Positions 51,002 to 59,957 of a stretch of 64,000 nt of DNA are shown here, one piece after another (the first letter of the stretch is position 1; each line of letters starts with the position of its first letter). The DNA is from JACKFB01 sp041389525. GTDB taxonomy: Bacteria; Myxococcota_A; UBA9042; PHBI01; JACKFB01. A program made the position numbers and the translations under genes. Below the pieces are notes generated by a model, which worked only from the letters and a program-made list of their open reading frames with translations, searched no databases and was not told the origin of the DNA. The stretch is taken from NCBI GenBank assembly GCA_041389525.1, contig JAWKRR010000009.1, forward strand, positions 91,887 through 155,886. Direction: 5' to 3'.

Positions 51002-52059
51002 CACAGCACCTGAGCCAAGGCGGCGGCGCCGAGGAGGTTGAGGACGGCGATGGGCACCAGCACGCCCCAGCAGAAGCGCATGAGCTGGTCAAAGCGCAGG
51101 CGGGGCCAAGTCCAGCGTATCCAGATCATCGCGAAGAGCAGCGCGTAGGTCTTGCCAAAAAACCAGACCGCACCTGGCAAAATCGGGCCATCCCAGCCGC
51201 CCAGGAAGAGCACCGTGGCCACCATGCAGACGATGAGCATGTTGGTGTACTCGGCGAAGAAGAAGAGGGCGAAGCGCATGCCCGAGTACTCGGTGTGGAA
51301 GCCGGCGACGAGCTCGCTCTCGGCCTCGGGGATGTCGAAGGGGGCGCGGTTGGTCTCCGCCAGGGCCGAGATGAAGTAGATGACGAAGGCCACGGGCTGG
51401 ACGAGGACGAACCAGTAGCCCTGGGCCTCTTGGGCGAGGGTGATGTGGGCCAAGCTGGTGCCGACCAGGGGCGCCGTGTGGGCCTCGGGCGTGCCGGCGG
51501 CGAGGGTGATCCCTTCGGGGTGGCTGGCCAGCAACACCACCGCGAGGGCCGACAGGATCAGGGGGATCTCGTAGGAGACGTTCTGGGCCACCGAGCGCAT
51601 GGCGCCCAGCAGCGCGTACTTGTTGTTGGAGCCCCAGCCCGCCATGAAGATGCCGATGACGCCGATGCCGGCGAACGCGAAGACGAGCACCAGCCCGAGA
51701 TCGAGCTCGGAGATGGAGACGCCCGGAGAGAACGGGAAGAGCGAGACGGCGGCCACCACCGGCGCGAACACGACGAGCGGAGCCAGGTGGTAGAGGGGCT
51801 TGTCGACATGCGCCGGGGTGATCAGCTGCTTCGAGAGCAGCTTCAGCATGTCGGCGAGGGTCTGGAAGGTGCCGAAGGGGCCGACCTCGGTGGGGCCCAT
51901 GCGGCGCTGAATCCAGCCGGAGACCTTGCGCTCGGCCCAGATGAGGAAGAGCACGTTCAGGGTCAGAAAGCCCATGATGGCGCCGACGCCCAGCAGGGTC
52001 GCCAGCCAGGGCTGGCCGAGCAGCTCGGCGAAGGTGACCGGTGCGGAGTGAGGCGTCAT
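51001..52059 (-). CDS. nuoH: NADH-quinone oxidoreductase subunit H
   Basis: 352 residues from the ATG at 52059 (TGATG overlap with nuoD). Quinone-site membrane subunit. AERKVSGWIQRRMGPTEVGP is the conserved loop near the quinone entrance, followed by DMLKLLSKQLITPAHVDK and later ALAETNRAPFDIPEAESELV and GFHTEYSGMRFALFFFAEY, all with the conserved acidic residues. Length is close to the usual ~325-350. Confidence 0.96.
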   Translation of the reverse strand: MTPHSAPVTFAELLGQPWLATLLGVGAIMGFLTLNVLFLIWAERKVSGWIQRRMGPTEVGPFGTFQTLADMLKLLSKQLITPAHVDKPLYHLAPLVVFAPVVAAVSLFPFSPGVSISELDLGLVLVFAFAGIGVIGIFMAGWGSNNKYALLGAMRSVAQNVSYEIPLILSALAVVLLASHPEGITLAAGTPEAHTAPLVGTSLAHITLAQEAQGYWFVLVQPVAFVIYFISALAETNRAPFDIPEAESELVAGFHTEYSGMRFALFFFAEYTNMLIVCMVATVLFLGGWDGPILPGAVWFFGKTYALLFAMIWIRWTWPRLRFDQLMRFCWGVLVPIAVLNLLGAAALAQVL

Positions 52060-53180
52060 CACCGGTCGATCTCCGGCATGACGACGTCGACGCTGCCCAC
52101 GATGGCGATGGTGTCGGCGATCATGGTGTCGCGCAGCACCTCAGGCATGGACGAGAGGTTGGAAAACGACGGCGTGCGCAGCTTGACGCGCACGGGCGTC
52201 TCGCTGCCGTCGCTGACGACGTAGGTGCCGAAGTGCCCGCGGGCGGACTCGACGGCGTAGTAAAGCTCGCCCGCGGCGGGCTTGAAGCGCTTCTTGGGCT
52301 TGGCCGGCATGATGGGGCCCTCGGGGAGGCCGGCCAGCGCCTGGTCGATGATGCGGGCGCTCTCCTCGATCTCGCGGACGCGCACGTCGAAGCGGTCCAG
52401 GGAGTCGCCGTTGCTCGCGGTGGGGATGTCGAACTCGAAGCGGTCGTAGATGCAGTAGGGCTCGGCGCGGCGGACGTCGTAGGCCACGCCGGCCGCGCGG
52501 AGGCAGGGGCCGGTGACGCCGTAGTCGAAGGCGACCTCGGGGCCGATGGCGCCGACGCCCTCGCAGCGCTCGCGGAAGATGGGGTTGTCGCGGACGAGGC
52601 GCTTGTAGTCCGGCAGGCGGTCGCGGAGCCGGGCTAGGAAGGCGTGGGTGCCGGCGACGAAGGTGGCGTCGACGTCCATGGTCACGCCGCCGAAACGCCC
52701 GTAGCAGTAAGTCAGGCGCGAGCCGGTGACCGTGTCCAGCAGGTCGAGGATCGCCTCGCGGTCGTCGAAGCAGTAGAGGAAGGGCGTCACGCCGCCGAGG
52801 TCGAGCAGGAAGGTCCCGAACCAGAGCAGGTGGCTCGAGATGCGGTTCAGCTCGGCCGCGATGGTGCGGATGTAGAGCGCGCGCTCGGGCACCTCGATGC
52901 CGTTCATGCGCTCCATCGCCTCGCACCAGGCGAAGTTGTAGATCATGCCGCTGAGGTAATCGATGCGCGACGTGTTCGGCAGGAACATCAAGTAGTTGCG
53001 GTTCTCTGCCATCTTCTCGTGGGCGCGGTGGGCGTAGCCGATAATCGGCTCGGCGCTGACGATCTGCTCGCCGCGCAGCTCCAGCAGCAGGCGCAGCACC
53101 CCGTGCATGCTGGGGTGCTGGGGCCCCATGTTGAGGAAGTAGGTGTCGCCGTCGGGCGGCGGGGTGGGCTCAGTCACCAT
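52059..53180 (-). CDS. nuoD: NADH-quinone oxidoreductase subunit D
   Basis: 373 residues from the ATG at 53180, which overlaps the nuoC end by 11 bases (GTG at 53177 is an alternative). A 49-kDa-type subunit forming the quinone pocket. Markers: NMGPQHPSMHGVLRLLLEL with the quinone-site His, GYAHRAHEKMAENRNYL, RIDYLSGMIYNFAWC, RFGGVTMDVD and GELYYAVESARGHFGTYVVS. The C-terminus VGSVDVVMPEIDR is canonical. It is separate from nuoC, not fused. Confidence 0.96.
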   Translation of the reverse strand: MVTEPTPPPDGDTYFLNMGPQHPSMHGVLRLLLELRGEQIVSAEPIIGYAHRAHEKMAENRNYLMFLPNTSRIDYLSGMIYNFAWCEAMERMNGIEVPERALYIRTIAAELNRISSHLLWFGTFLLDLGGVTPFLYCFDDREAILDLLDTVTGSRLTYCYGRFGGVTMDVDATFVAGTHAFLARLRDRLPDYKRLVRDNPIFRERCEGVGAIGPEVAFDYGVTGPCLRAAGVAYDVRRAEPYCIYDRFEFDIPTASNGDSLDRFDVRVREIEESARIIDQALAGLPEGPIMPAKPKKRFKPAAGELYYAVESARGHFGTYVVSDGSETPVRVKLRTPSFSNLSSMPEVLRDTMIADTIAIVGSVDVVMPEIDR

Positions 53181-53697
53181 GGGCCGCTTCTGCGCTGGCG
53201 CCGTGCTCGGTCCCGGTGCCATCCATGCGCCCGAAATCCTTGAGCAGCGCGTGGAAGTCGGAGTCGTCGGGCAGCAGGATGCGCTTGAGGTCGGGGTGGC
53301 CGGTGAAGTGGACGCCGAACATGTCGAAGATCTCGCGCTCCATCCAATTGGCTGCCGGGTAGTGGCCGCACAGCGACGGGGCGGTGGCGCCGGGCTCCAG
53401 GTCGACCACGACCATGTGCCGGTCGACGCCCGCGCGGTCGCCGACGACGGCGAAGCGGGCGAAGGTGGTCACGAGGCGCAGCACGCCGAGGTCGGGGCGG
53501 CGGTCCTCGGCGGTCTGCATCTCCAAGGAGTAGCGCGCGCGGCGAAATCGCTCGGCGAGGCCTGGCAGCTCGGCGGGCTGGGCGGCCACGCGCCAGTGAA
53601 AGCCGGTCAGCGCGAAGTCCGCGGCGACGAAAGCCAGCCCGAGATCGGCGGCGGGCCCCTGGTAGGCGGCCTCGGTGACGGTGACCTCGTCGCTCAC
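53170..53697 (-). CDS. nuoC: NADH-quinone oxidoreductase subunit C
   Basis: 175 residues; GTG at 53697 overlaps the nuoB stop (GTGA). A 30-kDa-type subunit: a divergent N-terminal half, then [20 protein letters not shown] and [15 protein letters not shown], the signature of the family. It docks with NuoD in the connecting arm. Confidence 0.94.
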   Translation of the reverse strand: MSDEVTVTEAAYQGPAADLGLAFVAADFALTGFHWRVAAQPAELPGLAERFRRARYSLEMQTAEDRRPDLGVLRLVTTFARFAVVGDRAGVDRHMVVVDLEPGATAPSLCGHYPAANWMEREIFDMFGVHFTGHPDLKRILLPDDSDFHALLKDFGRMDGTGTEHGASAEAAHGD

Positions 53698-54293
53698 GGC
53701 GCCTCGAAGCGGCGGCCGGCCTTGATCTTCTCCTGGAGCTTCAGGATGCCGGCGATGAGGGCCTCGGGGCGCGGCGGGCAGCCGGGGATGTAGACGTCGA
53801 CCGGGACCAGCAGGTCGGCACCTTCGACGATGGCGTACTGGTTTGGGTACTTGAAGGGGCCGCCGTCGATGGTGCAGCCGCCCATGGCGATGGCCCACTT
53901 GGGCGCGGGCATCTGGTCCCACAGCTGGCGAATGACCGGGGCCATTTTTCGCGAGATGGTGCCTGCGAAGATCATCACGTCGGCCTGGCGGGCGCTGGGG
54001 CGAAAGACGCCGGCGCCGAAGCGGTCGAGGTCGTAGCGGGCGGCACCGGCGGCCATCATCTCGATGGCGCAGCAGGCGAGGCCGAAGGTGAGCGGCCACA
54101 GGGAGTTGGCGCGGGCGGCGTTGAGCAGGTCGTCCAGCATGGCGAAGCGGACGTACGGGGCGGCCTCGAGCGGGATCTCGGACGCGGACTCGTCACCCAC
54201 GCGGACGAGGGTGGGACGAACGCTGGCCGTCGTCAGCTCGCGGGCGGGGGCTGCTCTGTCGGGTGCGGGGGGGCTTCCGTCCCGAGGGTCCAT
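53694..54293 (-). CDS. nuoB: NADH-quinone oxidoreductase subunit B
   Basis: 199 residues from the ATG at 54293 (GGGAG eight bases upstream), which overlaps nuoA by about 60 bases; a GTG at 54200 would give a shorter N-terminus. It carries the cysteines that hold cluster N2: [34 protein letters not shown] and [13 protein letters not shown]. Also [16 protein letters not shown]2 passes electrons to quinone. Confidence 0.93.
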   Translation of the reverse strand: MDPRDGSPPAPDRAAPARELTTASVRPTLVRVGDESASEIPLEAAPYVRFAMLDDLLNAARANSLWPLTFGLACCAIEMMAAGAARYDLDRFGAGVFRPSARQADVMIFAGTISRKMAPVIRQLWDQMPAPKWAIAMGGCTIDGGPFKYPNQYAIVEGADLLVPVDVYIPGCPPRPEALIAGILKLQEKIKAGRRFEAP

Positions 54294-54637
54294 GTAAACA
54301 CTCCCTTCCGCCAGACGAACACGAGCGCCAGCGAGAGGATGCCGAGGAAAAGGGCGACCCAGGCGACTCCGGCCCAGTGATGGGCGCGGAGGACCAAGGC
54401 GACGGGGAAGAGGTAGAGCAGGTCCACCTCGAAGGCGACGAAGACCAGGGCGAAGAGGGTGTAGGCGAGGCCGAAGCGCGACCAGGCGTTGCCGACCGTG
54501 TCGATGCCGCACTCGTAGGTCTTGTCGGTCTCGCGGCCACGGGTGCGGGGACTGATGAGCAGCGGGATAGCGAGCGGCAGCAACCCGAGCAGGATGCCCA
54601 GGAGCAGGGTGCGCCCGACCTCGCCGTAGTCGCCCAT
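54233..54637 (-). CDS. nuoA: NADH-quinone oxidoreductase subunit A
   Basis: 134 residues from the ATG at 54637 (CAGGG upstream). Three helices. Family motifs are [20 protein letters not shown], with the loop cysteine near the quinone site, and [16 protein letters not shown], with the conserved Glu/Asp. First gene of the operon; its 5' region (54638-54861) is shared with the divergent radical SAM gene and must contain the operon promoter. Confidence 0.95.
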   Translation of the reverse strand: MGDYGEVGRTLLLGILLGLLPLAIPLLISPRTRGRETDKTYECGIDTVGNAWSRFGLAYTLFALVFVAFEVDLLYLFPVALVLRAHHWAGVAWVALFLGILSLALVFVWRKGVFTWTLGTEAPPHPTEQPPPAS

Positions 54638-54811
54638 GTTCGGCCCTGCGCGCGCTCGCCCGAGGTGGGGCTGCGCCGCGTGGGGGAGCATATCGGCGCG
54701 GGGGCGGGTGCGCAATCGGGGCCGAGGACGGGCGGGCTGGCTTGAGAGCGGCGGCCGGGGCTGCGGCGGGGCTCGCGCCGGGCCCACGCTGGGCAGGGCC
54801 GGCGGGGTCGG

Positions 54812-54817
54812 TATACT
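54812..54817 (+). promoter_or_regulatory. Possible -10 element for the radical SAM gene
   Basis: TATACT in an otherwise GC-rich spacer, 44 bases before the ATG. A convincing -35 at the right distance was not found, so the call is tentative. Confidence 0.3.
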
Positions 54818-54861
54818 CGGCGCGCGGGGCTCCTACGACGGGGCGCCGCACCGAGGAGTCG

Positions 54862-56220
54862 ATGCCCGAGCCGATGTCGATGCCCGCAGCCTTCACGCCC
54901 TACACCGAGTCGGTGCGGTCGCAGGCCGGCGTGCGGTTGCGGGCGCTGCTGGGGCTGGATGACGCGACGGCGATGGCGTGGCGCGTGCGCGGGTGGGACG
55001 GGCCGGCGCCGGCGCACCTCGAGGTGGAGATCGGCGAGGGCGAGGCGCTGCTTGAGCTGGACCTGCACCGCGCGGAGCCGGACCGGCGGGCGTGGGTGAT
55101 GGGCGAGACGGCGACCATGTCGTACCGAAAGCTGCGCTCGGGCGAGGACCCCTTCGCCGATCCGGAGGCGCGGGTGCGGCTGGACGCGATGGCCGAGGCG
55201 TTTCGGGCAGGGACGGTCGACGGCGAGGGCGGCGTGTGGGCCGACACGGTCGAGGCGGTCGTCGCGCACCAGCGTATTCAGGGCGTCGACGACTCGATGT
55301 TTCGCAACGTCTCGTGGTCGGAGGCCGGCGCCTACGGCACGGTGCGGCTGGGATTTCGCTGTAACCAGGACTGCTCGTTTTGCTGGCAGAGCCGCTCGTG
55401 GCCCGACGCGCCCGACGACCTCATCATCACGTGGATCGATGAGATGGCGGCGCAGGGCGTGAAGATCCTGACGCTGACGGGCGGGGAGCCGACGCTCAAC
55501 AAGCGGCTGCCGGAGTTCGTCGAGCGGGCGGCGAAGACCCACGGGATGCGCGTGGAGCTCCAGACCAACGCGATTCAGATGCGCAAACCGGGGCTGGCCG
55601 AGCGGCTGCGCGAGGCGGGGCTGACCACGGCGTTCGTGTCGTATCACAGCTCGGATCCGGTCATCTCCGACCAGATGACGCGGGCGCCGGGGACCCACCG
55701 CGGGACGGTGGCGGGCATCGAGGCGATGCTGAAGGCGCGGCTCTTCGTGATGCTGAACTGCATCATCGAGCGGCAGAATTTCCAGACGCTGCCTGACCAC
55801 GCGCGCGACATTGTGGCCCGCTTCGTGACGCCGTTTCCCGACTGGAAGGTCTGGCACGTCGCCTACTCGCACCCCTGCGAGTACTACGACCAGAAGGACT
55901 GGGCGGGCGCGGTGGTGCCGCTGGACGAGGTGCAGCCCTATCTCATCGAGGCCGCGCTGATCCTACACGAGGCGGGCGTGCATCCGGGCGTCGTCGGCTT
56001 CGGCTGCGGCTTCCCGCCCTGCGTCTTCCGCGAACAGCCCTGGCTGCTCAGGCTGGACACGCCCGAGCGCTACGCCGAGGTCGACACCGCGGGGCGCACC
56101 TACGCAGAGGCGTGCGAGCGCTGCGCGATGAAGCCCCACTGCATCGGGATGCGCAGGGAATACCTGGAGACCTGGGGCGAGCGCGGCATCGTGCCGTTTG
56201 AGACGCTGCCGGCGGTCTGA
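54862..56220 (+). CDS. Radical SAM protein with C-terminal cysteine cluster (SPASM-like)
   Basis: 452 residues from the ATG at 54862 (GAGGAG just upstream). Residues about 1-150 form a novel N-terminal domain. The radical SAM core follows with C-x3-C-x2-C in [12 protein letters not shown] (about residue 170), the SAM motif [11 protein letters not shown] and [10 protein letters not shown]. The C-terminal region has extra cysteines in [11 protein letters not shown] and [13 protein letters not shown], consistent with one or more auxiliary [4Fe-4S] clusters as in SPASM/twitch enzymes, many of which modify peptides. No precursor peptide or partner is adjacent: it is divergent from nuoA and convergent with the DUF1552 gene. 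Confidence 0.82.
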   Translation: MPEPMSMPAAFTPYTESVRSQAGVRLRALLGLDDATAMAWRVRGWDGPAPAHLEVEIGEGEALLELDLHRAEPDRRAWVMGETATMSYRKLRSGEDPFADPEARVRLDAMAEAFRAGTVDGEGGVWADTVEAVVAHQRIQGVDDSMFRNVSWSEAGAYGTVRLGFRCNQDCSFCWQSRSWPDAPDDLIITWIDEMAAQGVKILTLTGGEPTLNKRLPEFVERAAKTHGMRVELQTNAIQMRKPGLAERLREAGLTTAFVSYHSSDPVISDQMTRAPGTHRGTVAGIEAMLKARLFVMLNCIIERQNFQTLPDHARDIVARFVTPFPDWKVWHVAYSHPCEYYDQKDWAGAVVPLDEVQPYLIEAALILHEAGVHPGVVGFGCGFPPCVFREQPWLLRLDTPERYAEVDTAGRTYAEACERCAMKPHCIGMRREYLETWGERGIVPFETLPAV

Positions 56221-56238
56221 GGTCGCGCGCGGCGATCG

Positions 56239-57624
56239 TCAGGCGCGCAGGATGCCCGGGAGCGGGCGGGTGCCGTCTTGGCCGAAGGTGGTGGCCTCGA
56301 CGCCGGCCCATTTCATGATGCTGAGGAAGAGGTCGGCTATGGGGTCGCCGTCGGGGTAGACGATGTGGCGGCCGCTCTCGACCTGGCCGCCGGCTTGGCC
56401 CGCCAGGAGCACGGGGAGGTCGTCGTGGTTGTGGCGGTCGCCGTCGCTGATCTCGCTCGACAGGAAGACCAGCGAGTTGTCGAGGACGCTGCCGCCGGGC
56501 TCCTCGAGGGCGTCGAGGGCCTCGAGGAGGCGGGCGAAGTTCTGCATCTCCCAGATGCCGATTTTTTCGAGATCGGCGAGGTTCTGCGGGTCTTTTCCGT
56601 GGTGGGAGATGTTGTGGTGGCCGCCCGAGACCCCGATGAAGGGGAAGCTGCGGCCAGACGACGCGTCGCCCAGCATGAAGCTGACGATGCGCGAGTGGTC
56701 GCAGCGGTAGGCCAGGACGATGAGGTCTTGCATGGCGGCGAGGACCTCGGGGAAGTCCATGCCGTCGGCGGGGCGGTCAGGGACCGCGCAGAAGGGCGCG
56801 TCGGCCAGGGCGTCGATGCGGGTCTCGAGCTCGCGCACGCTCTGCAGGTACTCGCCGAGCTTGTGGCGGTCCGAGGCGCCGAGGCGGTTCTGCAGGCGGG
56901 TCGCGTCGGCGGTGCCGTGGTCCAGCACGCTCTTTCGCAGGCGGCGGCGGCGGTCGCGCTCCTCGGCCGTCGCGTGGGGGTCGGCGCCGGCGAAGAGGCG
57001 GTCGAAGAGGATGCGCGGGCTCGAGATCTTCGGCAGCGGCGTCGAGGGGCCGGCCCAGGAGATGTTGCGGGAGTAGGCGCAGGGGTAGCCCGAGTCGCAG
57101 GTGCCGACGTTGATGCCGCCGCTGGTCGCGACTTGCAGCGACGGGAAGGGCGTCAGGTGGCCGAGCTTGGCCGCCACCTCCTGATCGACCGAGCGGCCGT
57201 TGACCACCTCGCCGCCCTCGCTCTTCTCGGGCGTCACGCAGGTCAGGAACGCGCCGGTGCCGCGGGCGTGATCGCCGGCGACGGGGACGCTGGCCGCCCA
57301 GTTGGCGAGGCCGCTGATGACGTTGACCTTGGACTGGACCTTGGCCAGGGGTGCCAGGATGGGAGGCAGATCGTAGCCGGTGCCGACCTGGGCGGGGGTC
57401 CACGCGGGCATGTGGATGCCGTTGGGGACGTAGTAGCAGAGGAGGCGCTTGGGCCGGTCGGCGCCGGACTCGGCCGCGCGGGCCAGGTGGCGAGCGGTCG
57501 GCGTCATCGCGTCGAGCCAGGGCAGCGCGATGGTGGCCGCTGCACCTCCGAGGAAGGCGCGGCGCGAGAAGCGCTGGCGGCGCGGGACGGCGCTGACGTG
57601 GTCGTGGCGGGTGCGACGCGTCAT
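56239..57624 (-). CDS. DUF1552 family protein, Tat-exported
   Basis: 461 residues; ATG overlaps the stop of the DUF1592 gene (ATGA). Tat signal RRQRFSRRAFLGGAAATIAL (about 15-34). Family features: KRLLCYYVPNGIHMPAW, VISGLANWAAS, DHARGTGAFLT, QEVAAKLG, YSRNISWAG, VLDHGTADATRLQNRLG and LVFLSSEISDGDRHNHDDLP, with its many His/Asp residues, and SGRHIVYP. The fold resembles the DUF1501/alkaline-phosphatase-like set of exported proteins. Function unknown; it is nearly always paired with a DUF1592-type protein in myxobacteria and planctomycetes. Confidence 0.88.
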   Translation of the reverse strand: MTRRTRHDHVSAVPRRQRFSRRAFLGGAAATIALPWLDAMTPTARHLARAAESGADRPKRLLCYYVPNGIHMPAWTPAQVGTGYDLPPILAPLAKVQSKVNVISGLANWAASVPVAGDHARGTGAFLTCVTPEKSEGGEVVNGRSVDQEVAAKLGHLTPFPSLQVATSGGINVGTCDSGYPCAYSRNISWAGPSTPLPKISSPRILFDRLFAGADPHATAEERDRRRRLRKSVLDHGTADATRLQNRLGASDRHKLGEYLQSVRELETRIDALADAPFCAVPDRPADGMDFPEVLAAMQDLIVLAYRCDHSRIVSFMLGDASSGRSFPFIGVSGGHHNISHHGKDPQNLADLEKIGIWEMQNFARLLEALDALEEPGGSVLDNSLVFLSSEISDGDRHNHDDLPVLLAGQAGGQVESGRHIVYPDGDPIADLFLSIMKWAGVEATTFGQDGTRPLPGILRA

Positions 57625-59765
57625 AGGGATTCCTCGGAGACGGCGGGAGCCGGAGGAGGCTCGGGCTCGGAGCGGCGCATCCGGAAGGGCTCGGAGGTCA
57701 CGATGTGCTTGACCAGCGCGTGGAAGGTCAGGCCGTCGGCCAGCGCGGCGGCGGCGATGTCGTCGAGGTAGCCGTCGTCCGCGGCGGTCGGACCGCGGCC
57801 CAGGGCGTAGGTGTAGAGGTGCTGCGACACGCAGCGCGGCAGGCGCGGGTCCTCGCTGAGGATGGGGAGCAGCTCCGCGGTGCCGTCGAAGGTCGCGCCG
57901 CCGGGTAGCTCGCCGGTGGCGTCGATGGTCAGGCCCTGGTCCGTGTCGCGCCACGCGCCGATGCCGTCGTAGTGCTCGAGCCCGAGGCCGATGGGGTCCA
58001 TGACCTTGTGGCAGCTCTTGCAGACCGGGTCGACGCGGTGTTGCTCCATCTTCTCGCGCAGGGTGGTGGGCGGCGCGCCGGGCTCGTCCTCTTTGAAGGC
58101 GTCGACGCCTGGTGGCGGCGGGTCGGGCGCGTCGCAGAGGAGCTGCTCGAGCACCCACTTGCCGCGGCGCACGGGCGAGGTGCGGTTGGGGTGGCTCAGC
58201 ACCGCGAGGATGCCCGCCTGGCGCAGGAGTCCGCCGCGGCGTGGCCCGGCGTCGGTGATTCGGACGAAGCCGGGGCCCACGGGCGGCAGGTCGTAGTGGG
58301 CGGCCAGGCGGTCGTCGATGAAGGTGTCACCGCCCGAGATCAGCTCGGTCAGCGGGCGCTCTTCGGTGAGGAAGGTGCGGAAGAAGAGCTCGGTCTCGGT
58401 GCGCATCGAGGCACGTAGCTCCGGGTCGAAGTCGGGGAAGATCCACACGTCGGGCGCGAGCTCGTCGACGGCGCGGGTGAAGAGCCACTGGCCGACGAAG
58501 CCGGACAAGAGGGCGTCGGCGCGGGGGTCCGCCAGCATGCGGTCGACCTGGGCCGCGAGGGTCGCGGGGTCGTGCAGCGCGCCGGCCGCGGCCAGGTCGA
58601 AGAGCTCGCCGTCGGGCATCGAGCTCCACAGAAAGTACGAGAGGCGCGAGGCCAGCTCGTAGTCGCTGAGCAGCCGGTCGGTCGGCTTGGGGCCCTCTTG
58701 GGGCGGCGCGTCCTCCACGCGGAAGAGGAAGCTCGGCGAGATCAGCGCGGCCGTCAGCGGCAGGCTGACCGCGTCTTCGAACGCGAGGCCCTCGGCGCGG
58801 CCCAGGGTGTAGAGCGAGAGCAGCGCGTCCACCTCGTCGGCGTCGACCGGCCGGCGCCAGGCACGCGGCAGAAACGCCGCGATGATCGACCTCGCGCAGG
58901 CGTCGCCGGCCGCCGCGTCCTGGTCGGTTGGCTCGCAGACGAGCAGGCGCTGCCTGGGTGATGGCAGGCTTGGGTCGGGCGGCTCGAAGTCGGCCGGGCC
59001 TTCGAGGCCGAGGGAGAGCACGGTGACGGGGCGCAGGCCGGTGGTGCCGCTGAGCTCGCCAGAGAGCAGCTCGACCGAGAGGGCGGCGGGGCCGATCTCG
59101 AGCGGGACGTCCACGGCGTACGCCCCCGGGGCGGCTGCGAGCGTGTCGACGGTGACGGTGGCGACCTCGCTCTGACCCACGCGGAGGCGCAGGGTGCCGG
59201 GCGCGAAGTTGGGGTCGCTGGCGAAGGCGTCGACGACGAAGCGGTAGGTGCCGGGGACGGGCACGTGTACCTGGTGCGCCACGCGGCTGGTCGGCGCGAA
59301 GAGGACGACGCCCTCGCCTGGGGTCGCGATGCCCTCGATCTCAGCGGCCGCGTCGCCGGCGACCCTGAAGACGAAGGGCTCGGTGAGTTGGGGGAGCAAG
59401 GCAACGGCGATGAGGCGCTCGGCTGCGCGCTCGTATAGCTCCATCGCGAGCGGTGACATCGCCAGGGCGTCGGCGTTGTTGTCGAAGCCGAAGCCGGAGT
59501 CGTCGGGCGGGAAGTCGTCGCCTGGGCGGAGGCGGGTGCCGAGCAGGTCGGCCACGGTGCGGTCGTACTCGAGGCGGTTGAGGCGGTGCAGGGTGACGCG
59601 GCCGGGGTCTCGGGGGGCGGCGACCTGGCTGGTGGCGGCGCTCGGCATCGACTCGACGGGCTCGGACCCGGCCGCGGGCGCCCCGGGGATGCTGCCGTAG
59701 CAGCCGGTCAGCGCGGCCAGCGCGCCCAGCGCGAGGGACGCGACGAGGTGTCGAGAGATGACCAT
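57621..59765 (-). CDS. DUF1587/1595/1592/1588/1585 multidomain lipoprotein (cytochrome-like motif)
   Basis: 714 residues from the ATG at 59765 (GGAGG upstream). Lipoprotein signal with lipobox AALTGC. Domain order as in the family: DUF1587 (RLNRLEYDRTVADLLG), a carbohydrate-binding-like beta insert (about 150-240), DUF1595 (FLPRAWRRPVDADEVDALL), DUF1592 (SPSFLFRVE, ELASRLSYFLWSSMPD), DUF1588 (GLLRQAGILAVLSHPNRTSP) and DUF1585 (C-terminal ~75 residues). CKSCHKVMDPIG is a C-x2-CH haem-c-like site. An N-terminal CxxCH cytochrome domain, present in some planctomycete members, is absent. It works with the next gene by inference from constant pairing. Confidence 0.87.
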   Translation of the reverse strand: MVISRHLVASLALGALAALTGCYGSIPGAPAAGSEPVESMPSAATSQVAAPRDPGRVTLHRLNRLEYDRTVADLLGTRLRPGDDFPPDDSGFGFDNNADALAMSPLAMELYERAAERLIAVALLPQLTEPFVFRVAGDAAAEIEGIATPGEGVVLFAPTSRVAHQVHVPVPGTYRFVVDAFASDPNFAPGTLRLRVGQSEVATVTVDTLAAAPGAYAVDVPLEIGPAALSVELLSGELSGTTGLRPVTVLSLGLEGPADFEPPDPSLPSPRQRLLVCEPTDQDAAAGDACARSIIAAFLPRAWRRPVDADEVDALLSLYTLGRAEGLAFEDAVSLPLTAALISPSFLFRVEDAPPQEGPKPTDRLLSDYELASRLSYFLWSSMPDGELFDLAAAGALHDPATLAAQVDRMLADPRADALLSGFVGQWLFTRAVDELAPDVWIFPDFDPELRASMRTETELFFRTFLTEERPLTELISGGDTFIDDRLAAHYDLPPVGPGFVRITDAGPRRGGLLRQAGILAVLSHPNRTSPVRRGKWVLEQLLCDAPDPPPPGVDAFKEDEPGAPPTTLREKMEQHRVDPVCKSCHKVMDPIGLGLEHYDGIGAWRDTDQGLTIDATGELPGGATFDGTAELLPILSEDPRLPRCVSQHLYTYALGRGPTAADDGYLDDIAAAALADGLTFHALVKHIVTSEPFRMRRSEPEPPPAPAVSEESL

Positions 59766-59951
59766 GGGCTCGAGGGCCTCCGTGCAGCGTGCGCGGAGGC
59801 TATCATCGGTGCGGGGCGAGACGCAGTGATTTCGTGCGATTCGGCACATCGCGGCGCGTCGCGCAGGGGACTACGAAGCGCGAGCATTCACCGTGTCGTT
59901 TCGCGAGTCACCGCCGCGTCATGAGCGCGTCATAGGCGCGTCATAGGCGCG
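59766..59951. other. Spacer with 11-bp stop-codon repeats
   Basis: 186 bases between the glycine-rich gene's end and the DUF1592 gene's start. It should hold the promoter of the DUF1592/DUF1552 operon. The end next to the glycine-rich gene holds the tandem 11-mers listed separately. Confidence 0.4.
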
Positions 59952-59957
59952 TCATGG
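59913..59957 (-). repeat. Tandem 11-bp repeat GCGCGTCATAG carrying stop codons in every frame
   Basis: Four units (59914-59924, 59925-59935, 59936-59946 and 59947-59957) with 0-2 differences. On the minus strand each unit contains TGA. The first (59952-59954) is the stop of the glycine-rich gene and the next three fall in successive reading frames. Confidence 0.7.
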
